55,622 nt of DNA, taken from Salinarimonadaceae bacterium (lineage in GTDB: Bacteria > Pseudomonadota > Alphaproteobacteria > Rhizobiales > Beijerinckiaceae). Positions 31,746-41,043 of this stretch are shown piece after piece. The DNA lies in NCBI GenBank assembly GCA_007693435.1, contig REDO01000053.1, positions 1-55,622 on the forward strand, read 5' to 3'. Within the stretch, counting starts at the first letter, position 1. Every line of letters begins with the position of its first letter. A program made the position numbers and the translations under genes. The notes below the pieces were generated by a model. The model made no database searches and had not been told where the DNA came from. It was given only the letters and a program-made list of their open reading frames with translations.

Positions 31746-33166
31746 CCGAACACGACCTCGCGATCCTCGGAGCGAGCGTCGTCGACGGGAGCGGCGCTCC
31801 GGCGAAGCGCGCCGAGATCTACATCTCGGGCGACCGGATCGCAGCTGTGCGCCCGCCCGGAACGCGGGAACCCGCGCGCGAGATCGTCGAGGCCGACGGC
31901 CTCGTCCTCGCGCCCGGCTTTATCGACGTCCACACCCACGACGACATGGCGCTGATCAAGACGCCGCTGATGCCGTCGAAGGTCTCCCAGGGCGTCACCA
32001 CGGTGATCACCGGCCTGTGCGGCTACAGTCCGGCGCCGCTGCCCCCGGGAACGAAGCTGCCGGAGGAATACGACATCCTCATTCCGGAACGCGGGAAGAT
32101 CTTCGAGCGCTTCTCCGGCTATCTCGACGCGGTCGCTCAAGCGGCGCCGGCGGTCAATTCGCTCGCGCTCGTCGGGCACTCGACCCTGCGCATCGCGGCG
32201 ATGACCGAACTCTCGCGTCCGGCCACCCCTGACGAGGTGGCGTCCATGCAACGCCTGCTCGACAAGGCGCTCGAGGATGGCGCCGCGGGCCTCAGCTCGG
32301 GGCTCGCCTATGCGATGGCCAAGGCGTCGGAGACGGATGAACTCGTCGCCCTGTGCGAAAGATTGGCCTCGCGGGCCGCGCCCTATGTGACGCATATTCG
32401 CGATGAGGGCGACTATCTCGTCGAGGCCGTCGATGAAGCCCTCACGATCGGCCGGCGCGCGGGCGTTCCGGTGATCTTCTCGCATCACAAGGCGCTGGGC
32501 CAGCACAATCACGGCAAGACGCGCGAGACGCTGGCGATGATCGACGCCGCCTGCGGCTGCCAGACCGTCGGGCTCGACGTCTACCCCTATTCCTATTCGT
32601 CGACCTCGCTCACGGTGGAGCGTGCGCGTCGAGGCGGAAAGATCGTCGTGACGCGCAGCGCGACCATGCCCGAATGCGTCGGCCTCACGGTCGACGCCAT
32701 ATCGGAAAGGCTCGGCTGCGACCCCGAAGAGGCCGTGCGCCGCCTGCAGCCTGCCGGAGCGCTATACCACCTGATGGACGAGGACGAGGTGCGCCGCGTG
32801 CTCATCCATCCCCTGGCCATGATCGGCTCCGACGGGCTGCCCTTCGACCCCATGCCGCATCCGAGGCTCTGGGGGACGTTCCCGCGCGTGCTCGGCCATT
32901 ACGTCCGCGATCAGGGTCTGCTGTCGCTCGAATCTGCGATTCACAAGATGACGGGGCTTCCCGCGCGCATGTTCCGGCTCGAGGGGCGCGGCGTCGTCGA
33001 GCCCGGGGCTTTCGCCGATCTCGTGCTCTTCGATCCCGACCGCATCGCCGACCGCGCCTCGCCATCGTCGCCGGATAACGCGGCGGAGGGCGTCGCGCGG
33101 GTCTGGATCAACGGACGCTCCCCCGGCGCCGGAACCGGGCGGCGACTGACGTCGAGCCCCGCCTGA
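31742..33166 (+). CDS. N-acyl-D-amino-acid deacylase (D-aminoacylase family)
   Basis: 474 residues, amidohydrolase superfamily. Metal motif HxH in GFIDVHTHDD, the metal-bridging Cys of D-aminoacylases in VITGLCGYSPAP, ALVGHSTLR, HIRDEGDYLVEAVDEAL, the later His of IFSHHKALG and catalytic Asp in MIGSDGLPFDP are all present, matching known N-acyl-D-glutamate/D-aspartate/D-aminoacylases. It removes the acyl group from N-acyl-D-amino acids, giving a carboxylate and free D-amino acid. The GTG start overlaps the permease stop; the frame extends further upstream inside the permease gene but without homology. The enzyme has no signal peptide, so it acts after uptake. Confidence 0.9.
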   Translation: MTEHDLAILGASVVDGSGAPAKRAEIYISGDRIAAVRPPGTREPAREIVEADGLVLAPGFIDVHTHDDMALIKTPLMPSKVSQGVTTVITGLCGYSPAPLPPGTKLPEEYDILIPERGKIFERFSGYLDAVAQAAPAVNSLALVGHSTLRIAAMTELSRPATPDEVASMQRLLDKALEDGAAGLSSGLAYAMAKASETDELVALCERLASRAAPYVTHIRDEGDYLVEAVDEALTIGRRAGVPVIFSHHKALGQHNHGKTRETLAMIDAACGCQTVGLDVYPYSYSSTSLTVERARRGGKIVVTRSATMPECVGLTVDAISERLGCDPEEAVRRLQPAGALYHLMDEDEVRRVLIHPLAMIGSDGLPFDPMPHPRLWGTFPRVLGHYVRDQGLLSLESAIHKMTGLPARMFRLEGRGVVEPGAFADLVLFDPDRIADRASPSSPDNAAEGVARVWINGRSPGAGTGRRLTSSPA

Positions 33167-33205
33167 ACCCAATCACAAGCGTATCGCAGGACAAAGGCTC
33201 CATCC

Positions 33206-34429
33206 ATGGCGCATGTGGTCATCGTTGGCGCGGGCGTCGTCGGCTGCGCGACCGCGTGGGCGCTCGTTCGGGCGGGCCACACCGTGGCGCTCGTCGACCG
33301 GCATGCCGGCCCGTGCCGGGGGGCCAGCATGCGCAACGGCGCGCAGCTCAGCTACGCCTATGCCGACGCGCTCGCCACGCCGGGGCTGCTCGCCCAATTG
33401 CCGCGCATTCTCGCGGGCCGCGATCCCGCCTTTCGCCTGCGGCTTCAGGCCGACCCTGAATTTCTCGTCTGGGCGCTGCGCTTTTTCGCGAACATGCGCC
33501 CTTCCGCCTTTCGCGACAACACCGCCAGGCTGACGCGCATGGCGGCGCGGACGCAGGCGCTGATGCCGGAGATCGTCGCTGACCTCGACCTCGTCTTCGA
33601 CCATGCGGCGTCAGGAAAGATGATCCTGCACGCGGACGAGCGCTCGCTGGCGAAGGCGAGGGAGAACGTCGCGCTGAAATCCTCGCTCGGCATGCGGCTG
33701 GAAGTGCTCGACCGGGCGAAGGCGAACGCGATCGAACCCGCGCTCGCCCATTACCGCGATCCGATCGCCGGCGTCGTCTACAGTCCGGCCGACGCGGTGG
33801 GGCGGCCGAGCGCTTTCTGCGAGGGCGTGGTGCGGGAATTGACCAAACGGGGCAAGCTCGAGAAGCGCTTCGGATGCGAGGCGACGGGCCTTGTGCGCCG
33901 GGCGGGCCGCGCCGTCGGCGCGCTGCTGAATGGCGGCGCCCCGGCGACGGGCGACGCAGTCGTCGTCGCGACCGGCTACGGGCTTTCGCGGCGCGGCCCC
34001 TTCGCGCCGCCGTTCAGCGCAGTCTGGCCGGTGCAGGGCTATTCGGCGACGTTTCCGGCGACCGCGCAGGCGATGGCCTGTTCGATCACCGACATCAAGC
34101 GCAAGCTCGTCTTCGCGCGGCTCGGCGACAAGGTGCGCATCGCCGGGATCGCCGATATCGGAAGACGGGATTTCGCCTTTGTCCCGGAACGCTTCGACGC
34201 GCTGCTCGCGGGCGCCCGCGCGGCTTTCGGCGCCGGATTCGATCACACGTTCGAGGATATCGAACCCTGGTCCGAAGCGCGCCCCTGCACGCCGTCCTCG
34301 TCGCCGCTCATCGGCCCGACGGCGATACCCGGCCTCTGGCGCAATCTCGGGCACGGGACGCTTGGCTGGACCCTGTGTCTGAGCTCCGCCGAGATGCTGG
34401 TCGAGGAGATGCAGGCGCAACTTCGCTGA
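33206..34429 (+). CDS. FAD-dependent D-amino acid dehydrogenase (DadA-like)
   Basis: 407 residues. The FAD motif HVVIVGAGVVGCATAWAL starts at residue 2, followed by LVDRHAGPCRGASMRNGAQL, which aligns with the DadA segment that follows the dinucleotide fold, and a C-terminal SSPLIGPTAIPGLWRNLGHG typical of the DAO family. The expected reaction oxidises D-amino acids to keto acids and ammonia, passing electrons to the respiratory chain. It lies 39 bases after the N-acyl-D-amino-acid deacylase, whose product it would consume. Convergent with the carbamoyltransferase gene 27 bases away. Confidence 0.88.
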   Translation: MAHVVIVGAGVVGCATAWALVRAGHTVALVDRHAGPCRGASMRNGAQLSYAYADALATPGLLAQLPRILAGRDPAFRLRLQADPEFLVWALRFFANMRPSAFRDNTARLTRMAARTQALMPEIVADLDLVFDHAASGKMILHADERSLAKARENVALKSSLGMRLEVLDRAKANAIEPALAHYRDPIAGVVYSPADAVGRPSAFCEGVVRELTKRGKLEKRFGCEATGLVRRAGRAVGALLNGGAPATGDAVVVATGYGLSRRGPFAPPFSAVWPVQGYSATFPATAQAMACSITDIKRKLVFARLGDKVRIAGIADIGRRDFAFVPERFDALLAGARAAFGAGFDHTFEDIEPWSEARPCTPSSSPLIGPTAIPGLWRNLGHGTLGWTLCLSSAEMLVEEMQAQLR

Positions 34430-34456
34430 CAAGCGACGCCGGTCCGCGCGAAAATC

Positions 34457-36295
34457 TCAGTCCAGCTCGAAGGCGTCCTTGTAGTCGAGTTTCAGCGCCG
34501 GGTCCTGCTCCTCCTTGACGAGCAGGCAGTTCCCGACCGCCAGAACCTCGATCTCGCTGCCCATGAAGCAGCGGAAGGCGTCTTCGGGCGTGCAGATGAT
34601 GGGCTCGCCGCGCACGTTGAAGCTGGTGTTGACGAGCACCGGGCAGCCGGTCAGCGCCTTGAAAGCCGAGAGCAGCGCGTGGAAGCGCGGGTTCGTGTCG
34701 TCGTGCACCGTCTGGATGCGGGCCGAGTAATCGACATGGGTGACGGCGGGAATGCTGGAGCGCGGCACGTTCAGCTTGTCGATGCCGAACAAAGCCTGCT
34801 CCTCCTCGGTCATGGCGCGGCGATGCTCCTCGCGCACGTCGGCGACGAGCAGCATGTAGGGCGAATCGCCGTCGAGCTCGAGCCAGTCGGCGACGTCCTC
34901 GCGCAGGACGGCGGGCGCGAAGGGGCGGAAGCTCTCGCGGTACTTGACCTTGAGATTGAGCACCTTCTGCATGCTTGGGGAACGGGGATCGCCGAGAATG
35001 GACCGGCCGCCGAGCGCGCGCGGGCCGAACTCCATGCGTCCCTGCATCCAGCCGACCGCCTTCTCGTCGGCCAGGGCTTGCGCGACTTCCGCGATCATCT
35101 CCTCGTCGGTCTTGACCGCGAACCTCGCGCCGGCGGCGGTGAGCCTCGCCTCGATGTCGGATTGTTCGTAGGCGGGACCGAGATAGGAGCCCCGCATCGC
35201 GTCCTTGCCGGGCGTCACGCTGCGGGGGCGGCCCTCGTGGATGTGGTATCCGGCGAGCGCCGCTCCGAGCGCGCCGCCGGCGTCGCCCGCAGCAGGCTGG
35301 ATCCAGATGTCGTCGAAGATCCCCTCGCGCAGGATCTTGCCATTGGCGACGCAGTTGAGCGCGACGCCGCCCGCGAGGCAGAGATTGCGCGCGCCGGTCT
35401 CGGCGCGGATCGAGCGGCCGAGCCGCAGCACGATCTCCTCGGTCACGGCCTGCACGGAGGCCGCCATGTCCATGTGGAACTGGGTGAGGAGCTCCTTGTC
35501 GGGACGGCGAACGGGCTGGCCGAACAGATCCGAGAAGCGGTCGTTGGTCATGCGCAGGCCGGTGCAATAGTCGAAATAGGTCTGGTCCAGCCAGAAGGTG
35601 CCGTCCTCCTTGACGTCGATGACCTTGTCGAGGAGCAGCTGCGCGTATTTCGGCTCGCCATAGGGCGCGAGGCCCATCACCTTGTACTCGCCGGAATTCA
35701 CCTTGAAGCCGATGTAATAGGTCACGGCCGAGTAGAGCAGGCCGAGCGAATGGGGGAAATGCAGCTCCTTGTGAACCTCGAGCCTGTGGCCCGAGCCCAT
35801 CGACAGAGACGTCGTGGTCCATTCACCGACGCCGTCCATGGTCAGCACCGCCGCCTCCTCGAAGGGCGAGGGAAAAAAGGCCGACGCCGCGTGCGAGTGG
35901 TGGTGTTCGGTGAAGAGGAGTTTGCCGCGCCAGTCGAAATCCTTGGCGAATTCAGCGAATTCGCGCCGCAGAAGGTCCTTCTGGAAGAGCTTCTCCTTCA
36001 GCCAGATCGGGATCGCGGCCCGAAACGAGGTGAAGCCGCGCGGGGCGAAGGACGTGTAGGTTTCGAGCAGCCGCTCGAATTTCAGGAACGGCTTGTCGTA
36101 GAAGACGACCCTGTCGACGTCGTCGAGACCGCAGCCGGCGGCCTCGAGACAATAGCCGATGGCGTTCGTCGGAAAACGGGCGTCGTGCTTCTTGCGCGTG
36201 AACCGCTCTTCCTGAGCGGCGGCGACGATCCTTCCGTCTTCGACCAGCGCCGCAGCGCTGTCGTGATAGAAGGCGGACAGCCCGAGAACCCGCAC
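34457..36295 (-). CDS. O-carbamoyltransferase, NodU/CmcH/TobZ family
   Basis: 612 residues. The N-terminal Kae1-like domain has FYHDSAAALVEDGRIVAAAQ, EERFTRKKHDARFP and the iron-binding HHHSHAASAFFPS (H-x3-H), then LTMDGVGEWTT. The C-terminal YrdC-like domain has GRMEFGPRALGGRSILGDPR and YRESFRPFAPAVL. Both active centres are needed for carbamoyl-adenylate formation and transfer to a hydroxyl. Relatives carbamoylate nodulation factors, cephalosporins and tobramycin. Here the partners are an SxtJ-family protein and a DUF5989 miniprotein (12 bases upstream) and a divergent SGNH protein, with no antibiotic or Nod-factor genes, so a surface or exported glycan or small metabolite is the likelier target. 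Confidence 0.92.
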   Translation of the reverse strand: MRVLGLSAFYHDSAAALVEDGRIVAAAQEERFTRKKHDARFPTNAIGYCLEAAGCGLDDVDRVVFYDKPFLKFERLLETYTSFAPRGFTSFRAAIPIWLKEKLFQKDLLRREFAEFAKDFDWRGKLLFTEHHHSHAASAFFPSPFEEAAVLTMDGVGEWTTTSLSMGSGHRLEVHKELHFPHSLGLLYSAVTYYIGFKVNSGEYKVMGLAPYGEPKYAQLLLDKVIDVKEDGTFWLDQTYFDYCTGLRMTNDRFSDLFGQPVRRPDKELLTQFHMDMAASVQAVTEEIVLRLGRSIRAETGARNLCLAGGVALNCVANGKILREGIFDDIWIQPAAGDAGGALGAALAGYHIHEGRPRSVTPGKDAMRGSYLGPAYEQSDIEARLTAAGARFAVKTDEEMIAEVAQALADEKAVGWMQGRMEFGPRALGGRSILGDPRSPSMQKVLNLKVKYRESFRPFAPAVLREDVADWLELDGDSPYMLLVADVREEHRRAMTEEEQALFGIDKLNVPRSSIPAVTHVDYSARIQTVHDDTNPRFHALLSAFKALTGCPVLVNTSFNVRGEPIICTPEDAFRCFMGSEIEVLAVGNCLLVKEEQDPALKLDYKDAFELD

Positions 36296-36307
36296 GCCGC
36301 GTCTCCG

Positions 36308-36457
36308 TCAGAACAGGGTGTAGACGAAGGGTGCGACCGCCGAACCCTGCGTCAGGACGATCAGGCCGCCCAGCAGCACCATCATCACGAGGATCGGCAG
36401 CAGCCAGTATTTCTTGCGGGCGCGAACGAATTCCCAGAGCTCGGCGATGAAGGACAT
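36308..36457 (-). CDS. DUF5989 family membrane miniprotein
   Basis: 49 residues, one C-terminal membrane helix. The sequence starts MSFIAELWEFVRARKKYWLL and continues into a hydrophobic stretch with LGGLIVLTQGSAVAPFVYTLF at the end, the full pattern of the tiny DUF5989 proteins that accompany SxtJ and carbamoyltransferase genes. It lies 10 bases after the SxtJ-like gene and 12 before the carbamoyltransferase gene, so one transcript is certain. The aromatic/basic N-terminus and single helix suggest a membrane adaptor, possibly tethering the carbamoyltransferase; no function is established. Confidence 0.88.
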   Translation of the reverse strand: MSFIAELWEFVRARKKYWLLPILVMMVLLGGLIVLTQGSAVAPFVYTLF

Positions 36458-36467
36458 GGAGACACTC

Positions 36468-36887
36468 TCAGAATTGCTTCGTCATGCTTTCGGGAGGCGG
36501 GCCGGGCGGATCGCGCTCGATCCAGTAGGATTTCGCTTCGCTGCGCTTGAGACGCATCGGATCCTTGCCGAAGGCGCGCATGAGAAGCCCGATCGGCGTC
36601 ACCGTCACGAAAAAGAGAAAACCCATCACGATCGGCGAAACGATCCGGTGAAGGAGCATGCCGAACCGGAACCAGAGCACGTTCAGGGGCTTGAGCGCGC
36701 GCGGCGCGGCGAAGGCGGCGGCGAGGAAGCCCGCGCAGATCGCGGCGGCCCATAGGCGCAATCCGCCGCCGCCGAGCAGCGGCCAGAGGGCGATCACCGC
36801 GAAGACGACGGCGAAGACGATCCCGAACGCGCGTTCGGAACCCATCTTCACTTCGGTCCTCGTGTCCGCCGGCTCGTGAGTCGACAT
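36468..36887 (-). CDS. SxtJ family membrane protein
   Basis: 139 residues with three to four hydrophobic segments (about 21-36, 43-61, 79-103). Characteristic pieces are MGSERAFGIVFAVVFAVIA, PLNVLWFRFGMLLHRIVSP and IGLLMRAFGKDPMRLK, followed by SYWIERDPPGPPPESMTKQF at the end. This is the SxtJ family, first named from the saxitoxin cluster, of unknown function. It heads the operon SxtJ-DUF5989-carbamoyltransferase. Start at 36887 gives an acidic N-terminal extension; the Met at 36845 is the usual family start and is an alternative. The C-terminal W-I-x-R-D-P-P-G-P motif is a conserved family feature. Confidence 0.85.
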   Translation of the reverse strand: MSTHEPADTRTEVKMGSERAFGIVFAVVFAVIALWPLLGGGGLRLWAAAICAGFLAAAFAAPRALKPLNVLWFRFGMLLHRIVSPIVMGFLFFVTVTPIGLLMRAFGKDPMRLKRSEAKSYWIERDPPGPPPESMTKQF

Positions 36888-37041
36888 TGAGCGCGCCCGT
36901 CGTTTTCGGTGTTGTGCGTTGCGTTAACACCATTTCCCGGCCCTTGGAAGCAAATTTCAGCCCGGCGCGAAGGCGTCAGGCACGCTTGACGAGGCGGCCC
37001 GGATATGGCCCCGTCCGACGGATTTTTCGGGAGGAATCGCG

Positions 37042-38193
37042 ATGGCGCAGACAAATGGCGAGGCAACGGGCCAGTCGAAAGGTCAGCCGAGAGGATTTGT
37101 CCGGACCGCCGCGATGTGGGCCATATTGCTGGCGATCCCTGCAGTCGCCCTCGTCCTGATGGTGCTGGGCTATTACGCCTGGGCCAAGACGACCTATCCG
37201 GCCTATGCCTGCGGCTCCTTCGCCAAGCCCGACGGCGAGATCGGCTGGGTGCTGCGGGAGAACGCATCCTCCTGCATCGGCGGCCGGGACGTGAGCGGCG
37301 AGACGGAGGGCTTCCACGCGGAGGTCTTCACGGACGTCAACGGCTTCCGGTCGGCGCGCGCGGGCGTCGAGACGCAGACGGGCGGCGTCTTCTTCGTCGG
37401 CGATTCCTGGACCTTCGGCTTCGGCGTCGAATACGAAGACAGTTTCCCGGGCCGCTTCGAGGCGCTCACCGACGCGCCCGTCGCCGTCGCCGCCAGCCCG
37501 GCCTACAGCGCGTTGCAGGCGATCCTGCTCGGGGAGCGCTGGGTCGAAAGAATCGAGCCGAAAGCGCTCGTTTATCTTGATCACGGCTTCTGGGAGCGCG
37601 CGGCCTGCCGGGGATCGAGCCGGCCCACCCGGATCCTCAAGCCCTGCTTCTGGCAGCCGGCCCCGGACGCCCCGGCCGAGACGGTCGCGCCTCCGCCCGG
37701 ACGGGTCGAGACCGCCTGGCGCTGGGGCAATCTGCCCGGCGGCGTCCTCGGCGTCGGCGAAACGGGTTGGGATTACTTCCTGATTTCGCGCCCGCTGGCG
37801 CAGATTCAGCAGCTTCTCGTGCGGATCGGGCTGGCCTCGGGTTTCGGCCACGATTTCGCCGCCTGGGGAGTCGATCGCGACGAAATGCGCCGCGCGACGC
37901 TCGCGAGGCTCGGCGGGCTGGCGGAGAAGGGCGGCGTGCCGCTTCTGCTGCTCGATCCGGGCGAGTATTACGGCGACATGCTCGGCGAATTGCCGGAGGC
38001 GCAGCGCGCGCTGATCCATCGCGTCGGCGCGCAGCCGTGGAGCGAGGAGGTCAGCGCGCCCGCCAATCTCCTGCCCCCCGATCAGGCCCGTGTTCCCGGC
38101 GACGGTCATTACGGTCCCGGATCGAACGATCTGATCGCCCGCCTGATCGCAGCCGAGCTGACGAGGATCGGCGCTCTGCCATCAGCGCCTTGA
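37042..38193 (+). CDS. Membrane-anchored SGNH/GDSL hydrolase-like protein
   Basis: 383 residues. A hydrophobic segment at about 25-47 (IPAVALVLMVLGYYAWAK at its end) anchors the protein, with the bulk outside. The nucleophile block is VGDSWTFGFGV with Ser122; the C-terminal block is DGHYGPGSN with Asp354 and His356. The middle is divergent, with AWRWGNLPGGVLG and few family landmarks, so it is recognised only by blocks I and V. SGNH enzymes of this form often act on acylated glycans. Divergent from SxtJ/DUF5989/carbamoyltransferase across 154 bases, and SGNH proteins commonly accompany that set, so it likely belongs to the same system. Cys residues at about 57, 78, 190 and 206 may form disulfides. 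Confidence 0.78.
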   Translation: MAQTNGEATGQSKGQPRGFVRTAAMWAILLAIPAVALVLMVLGYYAWAKTTYPAYACGSFAKPDGEIGWVLRENASSCIGGRDVSGETEGFHAEVFTDVNGFRSARAGVETQTGGVFFVGDSWTFGFGVEYEDSFPGRFEALTDAPVAVAASPAYSALQAILLGERWVERIEPKALVYLDHGFWERAACRGSSRPTRILKPCFWQPAPDAPAETVAPPPGRVETAWRWGNLPGGVLGVGETGWDYFLISRPLAQIQQLLVRIGLASGFGHDFAAWGVDRDEMRRATLARLGGLAEKGGVPLLLLDPGEYYGDMLGELPEAQRALIHRVGAQPWSEEVSAPANLLPPDQARVPGDGHYGPGSNDLIARLIAAELTRIGALPSAP

Positions 38194-38294
38194 TCCGCCG
38201 ATTGGACAAGGACGCCTGATTGGTCTATGCCGCTCGCCCGTTGCGCCGGAACGGCCGCGCAAGCGGGTCTGACGGGAACGGCAGGAGCAGCCGC

Positions 38295-38750
38295 ATGACT
38301 TTCCTCGATCGCCTCGCGCCGACCGACGTCCATCTCGACGTCGATGCGAAATCCGCCCAGGAGGCCTTGGCTTTCCTCGCGACGAAGGCGGCGGCGCACG
38401 GCGGAGCGGCGGTGGCCTTCACGGAGGCGCTGACCTCGCGCGAGAAGCTGGGCTCGACGGGACTGGGCAGAGGCGTCGCCCTTCCCCACGCGATCGTCCC
38501 GGGTCTCGACGCGCCGATCCTTCAATTCGCCCGTCTCGCCGCTCCGATCGATTTCGCCGCGCCCGACGGCGAACCTGTCGACATTTTCCTGATGCTGCTC
38601 GTTCCGGAACAGGCGGGCGGCGAAAAGCTGAAATCGCTCTCGGCCTGCGCCCGATCCCTGCGACGCGACGCATGCGTCGCAGGATTGCGCGCGGCGACGG
38701 AGGTCAGCGCCGTTCTTTCCATCCTCCAGGCGCCGGAGCCATCCGCCTGA
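38295..38750 (+). CDS. PTS IIA-like nitrogen regulatory protein (PtsN family)
   Basis: 151 residues, the fold and length of the mannitol/fructose IIA (PtsN) family. The phosphorylated His is His65 in GRGVALPHAIVPGL, preceded by TSREKLGSTGLGRG; the tail KLKSLSACARSLRR fits the last helix. As in PtsN it is probably a regulator phosphorylated by a PTS-Ntr chain rather than a sugar importer, because no IIB/IIC gene is near. AGGAGC lies seven bases before the ATG; the frame is open further upstream without homology. It follows the SGNH gene by 101 bases, probably as a separate unit. A main ptsN next to rpoN would be expected elsewhere, making this an extra copy. Confidence 0.85.
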   Translation: MTFLDRLAPTDVHLDVDAKSAQEALAFLATKAAAHGGAAVAFTEALTSREKLGSTGLGRGVALPHAIVPGLDAPILQFARLAAPIDFAAPDGEPVDIFLMLLVPEQAGGEKLKSLSACARSLRRDACVAGLRAATEVSAVLSILQAPEPSA

Positions 38751-38945
38751 TGGGGGTCCCTGCTGACCGTCCCGCGAGAACCGCCGCTATCCGGAGCAAC
38801 CCCGCGCCGGGAAGGGCATGGACAAAGCGCCGGCGCCGTAGGAAGCGGTTGACGGGGCGCCCGCCCGCGTGGACGGTGAATACGCACGATCCGCCACGCG
38901 GTCGATGCGGCGTCGGCGACGGATCGAAGGACAAAAAAAGACGCG

Positions 38946-39944
38946 ATGGCGGATGAGGCGCAAGAGCGAAGAAAACTGGGCGGAGCGGTCTTCGCCCGTG
39001 TGAAGGACCACGCCTGGTCGATCATTGGCGTCATGGCCGTCATCGTCTCCGTCTGGCTCCTCTATCACGAGGTGCGCAACATCTCGCTCGACGACATCAT
39101 CGACAGCCTCGAAGCGATCACGCCATTGAACTGGCTGCTCGCGGCGGGGGCGACGATTCTCGCCTACGCGGCGCTCGCGGGCTACGACAAGATCGCGCTG
39201 AGGCATCTGGGCAAGCACGTGTCCTGGCCCTTCGTGACGCTTTGCTCGTTCACGACCTATGCGCTCGCCCACAATATCGGCGCCTCCGTCGTCTCGGGCG
39301 CGGTCGTGCGCTACCGCGCCTACACCACCAAGGGGCTGACGGGCGCGGAAGTCGCGGTTCTCGTGGCGCTTTGCTCCTTCACCTTCCTGCTGGGAACCGT
39401 GCTCCTCTCCGGAATCGTGCTCCTGATCGAGCCCGCGCTCGTCGCCCGCTTCTTTGACGGCGCGCCGAACTGGTTGGGCGTGACAGGCGGACTTCTCGTC
39501 CTCGCGCTGGTCGGGGCCTACGTATTCGGGAGCTGGATGGGGCTTCGTCCCGCGCGCATCGGAAAATTCGAAATCCGCTATCCGCGCATGCCGGTCGTCT
39601 GGCGCCAGCTTGTGATCGGGCCGCTGGAGCTGATCGGCGCCGGAGCGATCATCTATTTCGCGCTGCCGGAGGCCGGCAATCCGGGCTTCATCGTGATCCT
39701 CGGGCTTTTCCTCGCCTCGTTCTCGGCGGCGCTTCTGTCGCATGCGCCGGGCGGACTCGGCGTTCTCGAACTCGTCTTCATCACCGGCCTGCCGGACATG
39801 AACCCGGCCGACGTGCTCGCCGCGCTGATCGTCTTCCGGGCCTTCTACCTGCTCATTCCCCTGGCGCTGTCGCTCGTGGTGATCGCCGTGTTCGAGCGTT
39901 CGCAATATCTGCGCCGCCAGGCCGGACTGCAGGCGGGCGACTGA
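38946..39944 (+). CDS. Lysylphosphatidylglycerol synthase TM-region/YbhN-like membrane protein
   Basis: 332 residues with about eight membrane helices. Landmarks of the family: an early TM segment VMAVIVSVWLLYHEV, YDKIALRHLGKHVSWPFV, the conserved THNIGASVVSGAVVRYRAY region (here ALAHNIGASVVSGAVVRYR), and the late FSAALLSHAPGGLGVLELV. The domain occurs alone (YbhN) or fused to the LPG synthase of MprF, where it flips the lipid. The stand-alone form lacks the catalytic domain, so lipid translocation is possible but unproven. Starts at ATG with a purine-rich GAAGGACA stretch upstream. Its relation to neighbours is unclear. Confidence 0.85.
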   Translation: MADEAQERRKLGGAVFARVKDHAWSIIGVMAVIVSVWLLYHEVRNISLDDIIDSLEAITPLNWLLAAGATILAYAALAGYDKIALRHLGKHVSWPFVTLCSFTTYALAHNIGASVVSGAVVRYRAYTTKGLTGAEVAVLVALCSFTFLLGTVLLSGIVLLIEPALVARFFDGAPNWLGVTGGLLVLALVGAYVFGSWMGLRPARIGKFEIRYPRMPVVWRQLVIGPLELIGAGAIIYFALPEAGNPGFIVILGLFLASFSAALLSHAPGGLGVLELVFITGLPDMNPADVLAALIVFRAFYLLIPLALSLVVIAVFERSQYLRRQAGLQAGD

Positions 39945-39962
39945 CGGCGCGGAAGGCCTCGC

Positions 39963-40961
<999 letters not shown>

Positions 40962-41043
40962 GCGGCGTCCTTCCGGCGGGCGTCATGCGCGACGCCCGGT
41001 TTCGCACGAAGGCGCCGCGCGTGGAAAGCCGCCGGAGCGCGCG

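Noticed and set aside
34679..36550. 623-codon open frame on the plus strand opposite the carbamoyltransferase
   Set aside because: Shadow frame of a gene with clear active-site motifs; no homology pattern of its own.
34457..38193. Nod-factor or antibiotic biosynthesis cluster around the carbamoyltransferase
   Set aside because: No nodABC, PKS, NRPS or aminoglycoside genes nearby; partners are SxtJ, DUF5989 and SGNH only.
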